This document shows, piece by piece, positions 45,890-58,484 of a stretch of DNA of 64,000 bases (its first letter is position 1; each line of letters starts with the position of its first letter). The DNA is taken from positions 675,364 to 739,363 of the forward strand of contig QNQO01000505.1 of NCBI GenBank assembly GCA_003290165.1. Direction: 5' to 3'. The notes beneath the pieces were generated by a model that was given only the letters and a program-made list of their open reading frames with translations, had not been told where the DNA came from and did not search any database. The stretch comes from Berberis thunbergii. Lineage: Eukaryota > Streptophyta > Magnoliopsida > Ranunculales > Berberidaceae. The translations under genes and the position numbers were made by a program.

Positions 45890-47021
45890 TTCATCCAAAC
45901 TAATTCATAATTATGGTAGATTGTATTTGAAGAAAGAGTATGAGCTTTGAGTATTTTGGTCGGAGACATCTATACCTCATAGTACTATATATATGAGATG
46001 CACCCTCAACTGTAGCTTAAGTAATTGGAATCTAACAACGTTCTTTAACTGCTAAAAAGGACCATTTCTCCTATATTCTTGACACCATTTGAATTTGTAA
46101 CTTATTTCTTTTACAAACTAGCAATCAATTTTTCAATTACTAAGAGAATTACGTAGAAGTTCTTTCATTCTTAAAATGAGGCATTGTCAGGAGAAGACAA
46201 GTACAGTACTCCCATCTTAGAAGACATGTAGAAGTTGAATCAGGATATCTCATTCTCTTTTCCATCCTCTAGTTGGAATTTTGATGGACATAGCTACTTA
46301 TATAGTCTTCGAAATACCAAACAAAATCCACGATCATAGGTTCTGAAACTTCTAGAGGACAGTTCGATCAACATGGCCTGCTTCTACAATTAGTCAGAAC
46401 TCAGAACATCAAAATTTGCATCACAAAACACTTGTGTGGAGAAGCAGAATATGATCATAGCTTGCATTTGCATCACTGGATAGCTGACAGAAACTAGTTG
46501 TCATAAAAGAATCAAGTTGGTTGAGTAGAAGGTTCATCAACTGCTTCAATAACACAAGCTACACATCCAGATGCCTTCGCACTTCTTTGAAGCTGTGCAA
46601 TTCAGAATTCTATCTAACTCATGTATATATATGGTTACAAAGTTTAAGAGAATTTATGAGAAACACATGCATTACAAATTTCCCAAATGGTTTGGAAAAC
46701 AGTTGCTATTTGAGAAATGCAAGTAGGCTTTGTTCTTTGTCAGACGAAGCTGTTGCCTAAAGATATTCAAGAAACCAACATAGAATCCACGTTAATTGCC
46801 TAAAAAGCTAAAATTCTATAAACCAACTAAACATAATTGCAAACTGAAGAGAGTTCTGTATCGGAAGAAAGCAACGTTCTAGTGCCTTCAGCAATGCTGC
46901 AATAATAAGAATTTCAATCTGTAAATTTTATTTCATGTTGTTGTACATGACACCATAAAAGAATTGTTCTACCATACATTGAATCATTACCCATAAGAGT
47001 CACAACATTCCTCTTCCTCAT
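45890..47021. other. 3' flank of the lipase copy
   Basis: AT-rich, with no gene, RNA or transposon recognised. Short open frames here lack family features. Confidence 0.45.
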
Positions 47022-48149
47022 CTATTGATAGTTTGCTAGCCTAACACTGTTTAAGTAGTCCCTTGGGCTGTGATTAGCAAACCCTGGATTGACAAGTCCA
47101 ATAATCCTAAGAACAATAGACGCAAAACTCTCTTTCTAATCTCTTCCTTGTGTTATGGTGATCAAGAGAGCTCTAATTATGTCCAACCAAGCATTCAAGT
47201 ATACTGAAATGGTGTGCCGGAGACTAAAGAAGTTGGGATCTGGTTCTTCCAGAAGCACCTATCACAAAATATATATAAACAGATTGTAACATCTAATGAT
47301 GGATTAAACATGCACTGAAAACTAAATCCTTTAATGATGAAAAATAATTTAGGGGTCTATATCAGCTTACCACTCCCTTGTACCAGCTCTTGTAGTATAT
47401 GCAGAGGCCAAAGTGGGAGAACTGAAAGACTGCATCATGAAAGGGTACCCTTGGAATAATATCATATCTATAAACCATCCTATAGTAAATTCCATCAAGC
47501 TTTTCCTTCATAAAGTTTCCGAACTCCTCATCTCCAACCCTTGGTTTCCCAAAGGTGTATATTCCCAACAAGTGACTCATGAGCATCTCCTCTTGGTGCA
47601 ATATAAGTATAGAAGGAAATAGAATGGCAAGTGCACCACCTAAGCTATGTCCTGTTATTACTATTTGGGCATCTTTGTTGTCTTGGATCAATACTTTCAA
47701 CTTGTCTCTAATAGAGTAGTAAGCCAAGTCATGAGATCCTTTATAATCTTTAGGCCAACCATTTTTATAATCTTTGTCATCCTGAAGACCTAAAGCTTTC
47801 ATGAAGCCTAGATGTACTTTTCCCATGTTTCCCATGGAGAACCAAGAGAGATCAACATCTGTGCACCAATCTATGGTATTGTAAACTTCAGTTCCTCGGA
47901 AGGCTACAACAATCACTTGAGCATCTTCTTCTCTGTCACATAAGATGAATGCTTGGGTTTCATCCTTAACTAGAAATTCTGCAAGATGCAAGTGGTTATG
48001 ATCTTATAGTGTTGTGCAACCAAGTGAATTTATGATAAATTGTTAGGTCTATAGACTCTATACATGTTAAATTGATATTTACTTTAACGCTTAAGCTGTC
48101 AGGAGATTATTATATACACTACACCAAAGGGCCATTTAGCCACGCCGAG

Positions 48150-48672
48150 CTGCCCACGGTTTTAAACCGTTGGTACATTTGCCACGGCCAACAACCATAG
48201 CTATACATACCAACGGCTTAAAACCGTGGCTAATAAACACCCTGGCCACGGTTTACAACCGTTGGTATATTTGACACGGCTAAAAACCGTGACTAATATT
48301 AGCAACGGCTAAACACCATGGGAAGTAGTTGCAACGGCCCAACACCGTTGCAAAAAACAATTTAGCAACGGTTATTAACCGTGGTTAATCATAGCAACGG
48401 CTCAAAGCCGTGGCACGAAAAAAAATTAGCAACGGTTTTAAACCGTGGCTAAGCTTAGCAACGGCTAAAAACCGTGGCAATAAAAAAATGTAGCAACGGT
48501 TTTAAACCGTGGCTACGCTTAGCAACGGCTAACAACCGTGGCAATAAAAAAAAGTAGCAACGGTTTTAAACCGTGGCTAAGCTTAGCAACGGCTCAAAAC
48601 CGTTGCAAAAAACAATTTAGCAACGGTTTTAAACCGTGGCTAGCTCTAGCAACGGCTCAAAACCGTGGCTAT
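48150..48672. repeat. Left subterminal palindromic repeats of outer CACTA
   Basis: Seventeen units of the kind AACGGTTTTAAACCGTGGC, spaced about 30 bp, some separated by short A-runs. Likely TNPA-type binding sites. Confidence 0.88.
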
Positions 48673-48704
48673 ATGAAAAGCTGGAAAAAAAAATTGCGCG
48701 GTCT

Positions 48705-49125
48705 GTTTTTGGCGCTCGAAGCTCCCTCCCTCGACCTGAAAAAATTTCACCAAATCAAAGCTCCCTCCACCTGCTTCCCTCCCTCGACCGGCTTCCCTCA
48801 CTCGACCTGAAAAAATTTCACAAAATCAAAGCTCCCTCCCTCGACCTGAAAAAATTTCACAAAATCAAAGCTCCCTCCCTCGACCTGCTTCCCTCCATTC
48901 GACTTCCATCGTCCTGCTCCCTCCCTCGACCTGCTTCCCTCCATTCGACTTCCATCGTCCTGCTCCCTCCCTCGACTCGACTTCCCCCCTGCTCCTTCTC
49001 CTTCCCTGCTCCCTCCCTTCACTTCCCTCCTTCCCTGCTCCCTCGACTTCCCTGCTCCTCCCTCGACTTCAATCGACTTCCCTCAACTTCAAAATCGATC
49101 AGCCACTGCATTATATATAGGTACT
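48705..49125 (+). other. CT-rich leader of outer CACTA
   Basis: TTTTTGGCGCTCGAAG opens tandem GCTCCCTCCCTCGACC units, with AAAAAATTTCAC inserts three times. It ends ATAGGTACTCTCTCTCTC, parallel to 14335-14700 in the sister element. Open frames here are by-products of composition. Confidence 0.5.
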
Positions 49126-49675
49126 CTCTCTCTCTTTCTTTTATTTATGATGAAATTAGGGTTCATCAGGGTTGTGTTTATTTAGGATGAAATTAGGGTT
49201 CGATGATTATTTTTTTTTACAATGAGCATTTTGTTTGAGCATTTTGTTCGATAATTAGTATTCTTGTTAAACTCCCCTCATTGCTCAATACAAGCTTTCC
49301 AACTGTGTTTTGATGGTATTTTGTTGCTTCCAGAATTCTTTTATTGTTTTCAATTGTTATAGTGATTAATGAACTGAATATATGGTTGGCCACAAGAGTC
49401 CTGACTGCATAATTTATTTGAGCAAGTGAGCATGATCATCGCATTATCTTTGTTCAGTACTTTGAGACCTGCAAGCGATCTATTTGAGATATAATTGTAT
49501 CCCCGTCAATGACATTTAGGTGGTAAAATTCTATTTGCTTAGTCATTCATAGTATATGCGTGGATTCAAATCATGAACCGGCTAAACATACATACATAGT
49601 ATATGAGACCAATCATGACGGACAATAGCACACAATCTTCTTAGACGTAAATATTTGAGTCAATCTAAATGGCCA

Positions 49676-49801
49676 GGAAACCAGCGAGGGAGGGGGGAGG
49701 ACCCTCCATTCCCCCTCGCGATTCGTGCAAAGGAGGGAAAGCACACACCGCGAGAGGGAGGTAGGGTCTTCCCTCCCTCCCTCCCTACCTCGCTGGTTTC
49801 C
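49676..49801. repeat. GC-rich foldback, 126 bp
   Basis: GGAAACCAGCGAGG at the left is matched exactly by CCTCGCTGGTTTCC at the right. Further in, GACCCTCC and CCCTCGCG face CGCGAGAGGG and GGTAGGGTC. Most of the segment can pair into one hairpin. Confidence 0.7.
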
Positions 49802-50912
49802 TCGCCCATTACCTCGACAGTTAGAATTTTTGTAAATGAATGAGGCTACCTGTTGAGGGAGTGGGCAATTAATTTCAAATTTTCAATTAGTGTTCCTTCT
49901 GTTACTATTATCGTGGTTATTAATTACTTATATGTTGATGAAGTCTTTGTTATGGATGTCATATGAAGAGATTGTATTTCTGTTCATTTCTTCTCCTGTC
50001 TATTTATTGGAGCATGAATTTGTTATATGTCTTAGTTCCCTTTTGCATATTTGACCATATCTGTGTGATCAAATTCTTTTATTCTGCATAGAATCATCGA
50101 TTTAAAAAATAGTACAAGGAATGAACATAAGTGATCTGTAAAGTCTCACCGAAATGCTTCCAGAAAATTTGAGATCCTTCTGCATAACATTAGCAAATGT
50201 CTTTTGCCCTCGTCTTTCCTCTGAAGGGTGTGTATCCATAAAACATTTCATATAGAAGAATGCCTAGTAGAGCAGAGAGCAGTCAATCGTATAAGTTAGA
50301 ACTGTGATGGTTTAGAACTTAGAATTTAGAAGTACAAATTGACATCTCAATGAAACAAGAGGCGAACATGTGAAGAGTAAACTGTTCAGCGAATTCAAGA
50401 AATAAGAGAGTTGTTTCAAACATATAATTTATTAATTCCTCTTCCATATTGTCGATTTTTGGGAATATGTTTGACCTCAATAGTTTCAAACATCAGGCCA
50501 TGTAGGAAAACCCACGAGTTTTATGTGTTCTCTTCTACGTTTGAAGTTTTCAAGTTCTTGTTATGGCAGAAACGTATACTCTTGTTAATAAGAGTGAAAC
50601 ATTTGTATGATCACTAAATGCACATAGGATTCAGAAATAACTGTCCTAGAAAGTATCCCTGAGCTATGTCACCTATTACTTTGGTATATATCATTATCGG
50701 TTCTGCGTGTGAATATGCTAAGAAGCATTGTAGTATCATCTATAGCTGGGAATATCTAGGTTCTAAGGAGAAGTACAGGAAACCTCCTCGTTTATAATAT
50801 GTACACCTAAACAGGTACCTTCTACAAGTTATAGCTAGTTTTGGGCCTTTTGGCCTTTTGGCCAGAAATTCATCCACTCTGACCTTGGTACTGAGAGTGC
50901 ACTGCTTGAGTT

Positions 50913-51089
50913 TATACAATTGTGATTTAAAAATCGAGTCTTAGTAAGACTCGCATTATGTAACGAGTAAGAGTTTATCAATTTTTAGTAAGAGTTTATC
51001 AATTTAGTAATGAGTTTTAGTAAGAGTTTATCAATTTTAGTAAGACTTGCGTTACTACAATTTAGTATAAACTGAATCACAATTGTATA
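50913..51089. repeat. AT-rich inverted repeat with internal tandem units
   Basis: TATACAATTGTGATT at the left is matched exactly by AATCACAATTGTATA at the right. Between them AGTAAGAGTTTATCAATTT is repeated three times. Could be a small MITE; no target duplication was fixed. Confidence 0.5.
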
Positions 51090-51825
51090 AAAATCGATTA
51101 CTACTAAATTGTGATAAGTAATGAGTTTATACAATATCTAAGCATTAGTCCAAAGCTGAACTTCGTCTATTTTACTTTATTACCGTAACAAAATATTTCA
51201 TCGCTCTGTATAAGTATGTTTCATTGTGGCGATTAAGTTCAATAAATTAGGATATGCTAGCAATGGTTAAATTTATAGGTTTCTTTTTGGTTCCCCATAG
51301 TAGAGAAAGGAATACCTTGCCTGCAAAACTAAGAAAAGGCATGATCATTTTCAGTTTCACCTTTTGTTCATTGTTTTTTCCGATGTGTTTTCTTAGAATC
51401 AAACACAACCTTTTTTTATTTATGGAATAAATAACATTACCAAGGCAGCAACCAAGAAAGAATGTTGCGCTAGCTCATGAGCTAGTACATTTTGGTCTCT
51501 AAGAACATACAAGATTTTATTACAATCCTCCAAAACATCTAGTTTTATAGAACATTGGAATAGAATACTTAGGAGATAAATTTAAATAAGAATGGACTGG
51601 TCTTTGGATAATCTTCTTGTTGGTAAATTATCCGCACGAACTCAAGTTATTCAAAGTTGTTTAGGTTATATTACTAGATGGGATAGTTATAATGATTACA
51701 TCTTATTCACCAAAACAAAACAAAAAAATATACATTCTGCACTTACATGTTACTGATCATAAACCACATGACTTTAGTCTAATTATCTATAATATCATTG
51801 ATAGAGATGGATAGTACTCGCGGCA

Positions 51826-53215
51826 ATGATCTCTCCACCATTGATGTCACCAGATCTACAAATGATGACATTGAAGTTAAACAGACCATACAGTTCAACC
51901 TCCACGGTTTTAGCAGTTGGACCTGGTGCTAGAAATTTCAATAAAAACATTGGAAAGCTTGTTGAAACCCTTGTGCCCATCAAATTCAAGGGTTGGCACC
52001 ATGTTACTGACAACTACAAAGAGGATGTGTGGAATGGCTCAAGGTGAGATTTTACATCATTTGATTTTCATAATGTCATATTTTATTTTCAACTTATATT
52101 CTCAATGGCTTATTTGCAGCATGAATACGACATTCCAAATTATGTGAAAAGAGTGTGCATTTGAAAATGCTGAATATTATAGAAGGTTCAAAGGCACATC
52201 TTAGGAAGAAATTATTTGGATAAGTATCCTACCATTGAAGGAACAAGAGAAGCATGTTCCAAATGGTGTAAGAGAGGAGGATTTGAAGGAGTTTGTTTCG
52301 CCATGAGAGCACCCCTGAAGCGAAGGCAATTAGAGACCAAAATGCAAAAAACAAAAAGGCTTCAAAGTATGTATGGGGGGGTGGCCAGAAGAGTGCTGCA
52401 GAAGTAGAGTACGAAATGGTAATTTGAGTTTCTAGCTACTAGTACACATATTATATACCATTTAACTTTATAGGCTGAGACTAATCTTTCAAATATATAG
52501 GTTGAGAAGAACCCTGATGGAGAACCAGTCACACGCACTGACATATGGATTGCTTGTCACACGGGAAAGGATGGAAAACCTACGCGTGGTTCTGAACAAT
52601 ATATGGTATGTGCCCAATGATGTCTTTTATACCCAATTCTTAATTTACTTTGTAGTTGTTTGAATATTATTTGTGTCCTGATTTATTTTATTTTTCATTA
52701 TTTTGAAGGAACAAGTTAAAGCAAAAAAAGCTGCATTGCAAGAATCTTTCAACTCAAGGTAACATTGACCTCACTATTGATGATGATCCTTTAAGCCAAG
52801 TGTTTGGCCAAGAAGCGAGGGGACGTACTCGTTGTGTTGGACCACTGTCTCTAAAAGGAAGTAATGATGCTGCACTTCCGCTCGTTCATTGCTATTGGAA
52901 AAAACATTGGAAGCCAAAAAAAAGGGAAGAAAAATATGAAAGATTGGAAGAAATGTTAGATGGATACGAGAGAGACTTGAAAGTGGAACTTATGTAAGAC
53001 CATCAACAAGTGAGGGAATACAAGGAGTTGTTCAAAGAACTGAAGATACACCGTCATCCGGTGCACAATCGACAAGGCAACCAGATAATCCATTACCTCC
53101 ATCTCCATTACCACCATCTTCATTACCTCCATCTCCATTACCACCATCTCCATTACCATCATCTTCTCAAGGTGTTGCGAGGTTTCCTTCTCCAAGCAAT
53201 CCTGTTCCTTCAGTG
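51826..53215 (+). pseudogene. Ptta/En/Spm-type plant transposase (Transposase_24), degenerate
   Basis: Blocks in order are: FNKNIGKLVETLVPIKFKGW and KEDVW (51940-52046); DIPNYVKRVC then YYRRFKG after an intron (from about 52121); KRRQLETKMQKTKRLQSMYG (52310-52370); NPDGEPVTRTDIWIACHTGK (52510-52570), equivalent to the family's 'R..lf..tHt.kdG' box; EQVKAKKAA (about 52710); and VFGQEARGRTRCVG (52800-52840). A low-complexity Pro/Ser stretch (CCATCTCCATTA repeats) follows near 53098-53165. This is the DNA-binding TNPA/TNPD-associated protein type of CACTA elements. Stops and frame changes make it non-functional. Confidence 0.65.
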
Positions 53216-53480
53216 TCACGGAGATACAAAGTTTGTGATTGGGAAAGGAATGTCCATTGCCGATAGCATTAGAGGTTGTAGATCCTATCCATCAATTCTC
53301 TTGCGCTTGTCATGGATCATTGAACCCTGCAACAGAGATCAGACTTTCCTTATGCTTCAAATTCAAGACTGGCGTGAAACTTTACAAAAGTGATCCAAAA
53401 GGAGACAAGATGGGGGATTTGGACGTTGGTGATTTCTTCGTATGGTGTAGAACTCATGCGGAACTTGATGATTGATAGGG

Positions 53481-53596
53481 GCATCTAAGGTCATATTTTC
53501 TGAATACAGTGGTGATGGACAAATTTCTGGGCAAGTGTTAGTCTACAGGCATCCAGGGTTTCACTTTGGTGATGTACATGTCTTGAATGCAATATA
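53481..53596 (+). pseudogene. RNA-dependent RNA polymerase (RDR3/4/5-like) fragment, captured
   Basis: A coding block reads ASKVIFSEYSGDGQIS, then GQVLVYRHPGFHFGDVHVLN, and ends at TAA. The 'G.vLvyr.Pg.hfGD.hvl.A' text is characteristic of plant RDR proteins, most like the RDR3/4/5 group, and lies near the catalytic core. Cellular RDRs copy RNA into double-stranded RNA for silencing. Only this block was found; the catalytic Asp motif is not visible. The call rests on one short but distinctive block. Confidence 0.55.
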
Positions 53597-54182
53597 AGTC
53601 CTTTTAACTTGCCTGGGTTGGCGTGTTCGGGGTTTTCATTTCATCAGGAATCATAGCTGCAGGTGATTGTTGTTTCCATCTCCATAGTTTCATTTTCAAC
53701 CTTTTGGAATGTTTATTTGGTTTTGCTTCTAAGTTCTTTTAACTTACTGAAATAATATGATCTAGGCAGTTGGTGGGTTTTTTCGAAGATTGGGTTCGTT
53801 GGACTAAGTATACGTGACTATCTTGGTTCGATTCTTATTCCTTTTATTTGATCTTCGTATCTGATATGGCCATTCACCATTTTTAATTTATATTTTTCGT
53901 TCAATTGTCAGCTAAAGTATTCTTTTTTCTTGGTATTTATAGGTGCTAAACCAAAGATGAGACACCCCTTTTGGACCGTCTAGTTTTTGGGGAAGGCGTG
54001 GTAAGAAACAAAATTCATTTTCAGGTTAAGGTTTAAAACCTATTGTTTGTATCCTTAGACTTAATTTTCCCTGCTGCAGTTGCTAAACCTGAGTGGCATT
54101 CTTACCGTCTTTCTTTGTGGAATTATAATGTCACATTATGCATGACATAACGTCACCGAAAGCTCAAGAATCACAACCAAGT

Positions 54183-54335
54183 ACTCTGTCGCAAAACAGA
54201 GTTGTTCTGTTCTGTGCTGATGTTGCTGCTGCGTTGCTGATGCTGTTGCGAGTTGCTGCTGCTGCTGCTACGCTGAGTTGCTGCTGATGCTGGTTTGCTG
54301 CTGCTGGGGACGCCTGCTGTCTGTCGCAGCGTTGG
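54183..54335. repeat. CTG-rich module 1 with lead palindrome
   Basis: ACTCTGT CGCAAA ACAGAGT (54183-54202) is followed by imperfect GCTGCTG/GCTGATG repeats and closed by CTGTCGCAGCGTTG. It has relatives at 59207-59374 and 60230-60306. Confidence 0.7.
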
Positions 54336-55740
54336 TTGGAGCATTTGTTTTGGGCAATCCGGGGTACACTCCGATTTTCATAAATATTTATGGTTATCTA
54401 AATACTGAAGTTCAGTTTAGGAGGATCAACATATTGCATCTATGTACTTCAGGTCCTATTTTAAAATTAAACTCATGCTTTTAGTTGAAATATATTAAAC
54501 ACGCATCATTTTGGAACCCTGAAGACTGAAATTATTGATTGTAAAACTCATGACCATTGAATTCACAATGATCTAGAAGGAACAGAACCTGAAACATTGT
54601 TTGGATTTCAGCAATGAAACGCTATATTTGAAGAATTGGATATTTTTCCTAGGAAAACTGTTTGTGTGCGTTACTTATTTTCATCTCGGTTGATTAGAAA
54701 TTCATAACTTACATGCATTTTATTTTCAAAGTTCATTACATAACACTGTTTGAAGGAATATAATTGCTCGGAAAAGTATATGCATCAAGGATGAAGGTAA
54801 GGAAATTTTTTGTTTCCAGTGATGGTATGGTTTGTGTCTGTTATGGACAATGATTTCTAATTGGAAATGTTATACTTTTCCTCATCAAAATATTTGAAAT
54901 GGCGCTTTGCAGTCATATCTGGTTTTTGTCATTCTAACCAGAAACTGTGAAGGATTCAATTGAAAAACTTACAAATATTTGAAAAAACTTAATTTTTTCA
55001 GATTATAAAGTGTGTCAGCTATATAAGAACAGGACTGGAAATGCATGTGAAGGCTCTGATATTACTTAACAATCATCCATAGAAATTGAAATCATTGAAT
55101 AATGATATCACTTCCTAGTGGGGTATTGAACATGTTAGATGTTACCTTATTCAAGTAGGTAAATGATTGTTTGCTAATCCACATCCACATGCAACAATTG
55201 TTTTTTTGCTGTTTTTTGTGATGTACTATATAATATTGGCCCATGTACTATATAATTTTGTGATGTCTTGTTACAAAAACGTGGCTGGTGGTGGATGACA
55301 GACTTTGTTATTTGGTGTTGAACATGGTTCAAATATTGACACATAGCATCTTTAGGCCATCTACCACAAATTTTTGAGGCAATGAGGATTAGATACCACA
55401 AATATTGCCCCTTCTTCTGTTTCATCTTTCATGCCCTGTTTTTTTTTTTTTTTTTGTCATTGTAAATGAAATATTAAAATAATTTCATAAACTATACACA
55501 CCTCAATATTTCTGCGAGTTGCATTAGAAGCACTTGATGTCAACCCATACAAGAACGTAACTTGGGGTGTTTGTAAAAGAGAATGCTTTGGTTGATCTAT
55601 GTGTGCCCAATTTTTCGCTAAGTTTTTGCTTGTAACATATTTCATGTAGGAATTCCTGGAATCATTGCAATATCCCTTTCATGGCTGATCACATATTACT
55701 CCTTGTGGCACTAGTTGAATTGCATGAAGTACAAGTGTCC
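54336..55740 (+). other. Non-coding interior of outer CACTA
   Basis: AT-rich. No coding block was recognised; a T-tract lies at 55440-55456. Confidence 0.4.
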
Positions 55741-55763
55741 CGTCCTTCTCTTTCTTGCAATGC

Positions 55764-56531
55764 AGTTGTATATTCTGGTCATGAAGCATCTAAAGAAGAG
55801 GTCACTGTCAGGCTGGGAAGGCTTCCATTGAAAGTACGAGTACATGTTCCAGGGGTCTGATTATGCAGCTGCAGATGGGATAGGTATGACTAGTCGTTCT
55901 TTGTTTGATTCAAGTCTTTTGATTGCTCCTTCCTCCTTGTTGATTGCCTCTATAGTTCACTAGTTCAGTGCCAGGAAAATTTTGGTTTCTTTGTTCATCT
56001 TAAAATTTTTGCATTCCCTGTTATAAGAAAAGAAAAAATAGATTTGAGTTTGATACTTCTTTTCAAATCCATTTATATATTGCTCACCAGTCATAACTTC
56101 CATGTAGATCATCTCTTCCATGTAGATCATCTCTGTGTTCTCCATGATTCAAGCTGGCATTTTTAATGTCATCCAGAAATGGATCTTGCATTGTAGTCTA
56201 TTCCATTTATAACGTAATTTTCTGCCTCAAGCGCAATTTTTTTTTTAAATCATGCAAAACTTTCTGGTTAATCTGATATGATTCACTGTCCTTTCAGAAA
56301 CAATCATACTTAAGTTTAAATAAACTCAAAAACACTGGCAGTGACAATATGGTTGTGATGTGCACAGTTACAGCATAAACGTGGCTTTGCTCTTTGTATA
56401 ACATGTGCTGATCTTTGAACCCAATGCATCATTCCCATGACTTTAGTTGTTTGTAATGCAAAAATGACGCTCTCTTGCCAGCTATCTGTGTTATATGTCT
56501 AGAGCAGGATTATGATGCTGTATTTGTTCCG
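55764..56531 (+). pseudogene. RING-type E3 ligase-like exons, captured
   Basis: 56481-56530, between an acceptor-like CCAG and donor GTAAGC, encodes AICVICLEQDYDAVFVP, the first half of a C3HC4 RING finger of the type seen in SP1/SPL (MUL1-like) ligases. An upstream block at about 55770-55856 (VVYSGHEASKEEVTVRLG) may belong to the same gene, but I do not recognise it firmly. The second half of the RING is absent, so zinc binding is not possible. Confidence 0.42.
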
Positions 56532-57673
56532 TAAGCACCTTAACAACATTTTCTCCTTTATTTATAACATTTTTATGATGAATGTTTCTTAATTTTCTTC
56601 TTGTCTCATATTATGATTTGCTTGAGGATGCAAGTTATAGGGGAGAACAACTCCTCCCTACTTAAGCTGTGCTCATCATGATTTACCATGAGAAAAAAAA
56701 AAAAAAATAGGGTACACGGTAGGAGTGTGGGGGTTGGGATTGGGATCAAGCTTATGTTTAGATTCAACTTCTAGTAGAATGTGTTGGTGGTATTTTTTTT
56801 CAGGAATAGGTTTAATTTGGCACATGATGTGATTTTTCAGGAATATTGAGCAGTCAAAATTGGTAAGTAGTTTATATGATACTCTGTTGTTGAATTGAAT
56901 TCCCTTGGTTTTCTTGGTTCTTTTCTATCATTACTTCTTATCTAGATGAAATTTTTATAGGAAAATCAAGTTAATTACATATTACTTGAACTTGTAGGTG
57001 GACTGAGTATTGAATGACTTTATCTTGGCTGCTAAAATTGATGAAATCAAAACATCTGATCTCGTTCGTAAGAGCAGAGCCTGGGCCTAATTCAAGTAGT
57101 TATGATGAATCTCAAAGCAGCACTGCTTCTGTCAGAAATTACAACAGAAAATTCATCATGGGTATTAATGTATAAGTATCCCTCCTTTGCTTCTGTTTTT
57201 TATAGTTTCAATTTTCTTAATTTTTTTTTTTAATTTTTGGTCCTATAGACTGTGATTGTACTTATTATTTTTAAGAATTCTACTAGCTCCAAATTTCAAT
57301 TTTGTCTCTCAGTGCTAGCTGAGGAAGGAGGACCATGTACTGACTTCATGTCAAGATTATAAGATTAAGCAAAGTAATCAAGTTGTTTATCTTAAGAAAG
57401 AAAAGGGTGGTTAATCAAACTAAATATATTCCTGTTTCATTTTCTTCGATGTACATTTTCATTTGTCCCGTTTAAGACTTATAATTTGTTTAGCAACAAG
57501 TTATCTTACCATTCTTAACTAGTAGGAAAGGATGTACTCATTGAGGCTTAAAGCATTTTGGAGAAGCAGTGAATTTTATTATTAGTCGAATTGTAATGGT
57601 AGAGCTATGCCATGTTGATATTACTTGGTAATGGTTAAGTCTCCTTAAATCTTTCCTTCTTTCTGTTTTGCAG

Positions 57674-58080
57674 CTTGGCCTTGAGACCGTCCCAGTCCTT
57701 GTAGTCCCTGTCTCTTACTTGTTGCTATCAAAGCCCGCCAAGGGTGTACAAAATCCTTTTCTCTTCTCTCCCATCTCAGAAGCATTCTTCCAGTGTACAA
57801 GTAAGTCTGCCCATTGAGTGTTGCTATCTATATTTCCTAGTATGCCCACTCCAATTAGTTAGAACTAATGAATGATGATCACATTTTTGCAGGGAAGTAG
57901 TTACTGAGTTGAAGGCTGCCGATGCTTCCTGGATTCAGTTTGATGAGCCCACCCTAGTGTTGGATCTTCAGGCTCACCAACTTCAAGCATTTACGCATGC
58001 CTATTCTGAACTAGAATCAACTCTGTCTAGCCCTTAATGTTATCATTGAGACATACTTTGCTGATGTTCCAGCTGAGGCA
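57674..58080 (+). pseudogene. Cobalamin-independent methionine synthase (MetE) fragment, two exons
   Basis: Exon a (57674-57800) reads [20 protein letters not shown] then PAKG. Exon b (from 57893) reads [19 protein letters not shown] and [14 protein letters not shown]. Acceptor and donor sites and phase (AA|G) are kept. This is the N-terminal barrel of the enzyme that makes methionine from homocysteine and methyltetrahydrofolate. Exon a loses the reading after PAKGVQNPF, exon b has a stop after STLSSP, and GACATACTTTGCTGATG is duplicated at 58048 and 58086. The zinc and folate sites of the C-terminal domain are absent. Confidence 0.82.
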
Positions 58081-58484
58081 TACAAGACATACTTTGCTGA
58101 TGTTTCCAAAAGGGATGAGAAATGTGTTGGTTTACACAAAAGAAAAAATACAACAATCCTACAATTTACATAACAGAGAATGGTAAAGTGTACATTCTTA
58201 TTACAGAATTGGTGTAAAATTTATTAATATACAATATTTGTTACATATAACAGGAAGAAGTGAAAGGGATAATACTACATTATCTTTAGAAGAAGCATTG
58301 AAGGGACGGTCCAAGGATAGATTACTACCGTCGTGATCTTTTATCAGTCCCTGCAAGCTATCAAGTAGTGTATTCATCTTGTTTACAAACCCCAATTCAA
58401 GATCTGTGAGGACTGACTAAATGATATATCTATTACTCTTCTTTTATTGCTCTCCACCTTTCTTCTTAGGCTGACAAGAGGTTT

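Larger units (their letters stand above)
49126..51790 (+). other. Non-coding interior with two foldbacks
   Basis: AT-rich, leader-intron-like. It contains a GC-rich hairpin (49676-49801) and an AT-rich inverted repeat (50913-51089), listed separately. No coding block was recognised. Confidence 0.4.

Noticed and set aside
48150..48672. Regularly spaced palindromic repeats resembling a CRISPR array
   Set aside because: Nuclear plant DNA; units are imperfect, spacers are short and similar, and the array sits next to a CACTA terminus as subterminal repeats do.
53239..53475. A 78-codon frame (GKECPLPIALEVVDP) as a separate gene
   Set aside because: It lies between the transposase remnant and the RDR-like block; I see no domain and no splice evidence, so it may only be transposase tail or captured filler.
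54278..54484. A 68-codon frame with hydrophobic start
   Set aside because: It begins in the CTG module, so Leu/Cys runs arise from the repeat; no family features.
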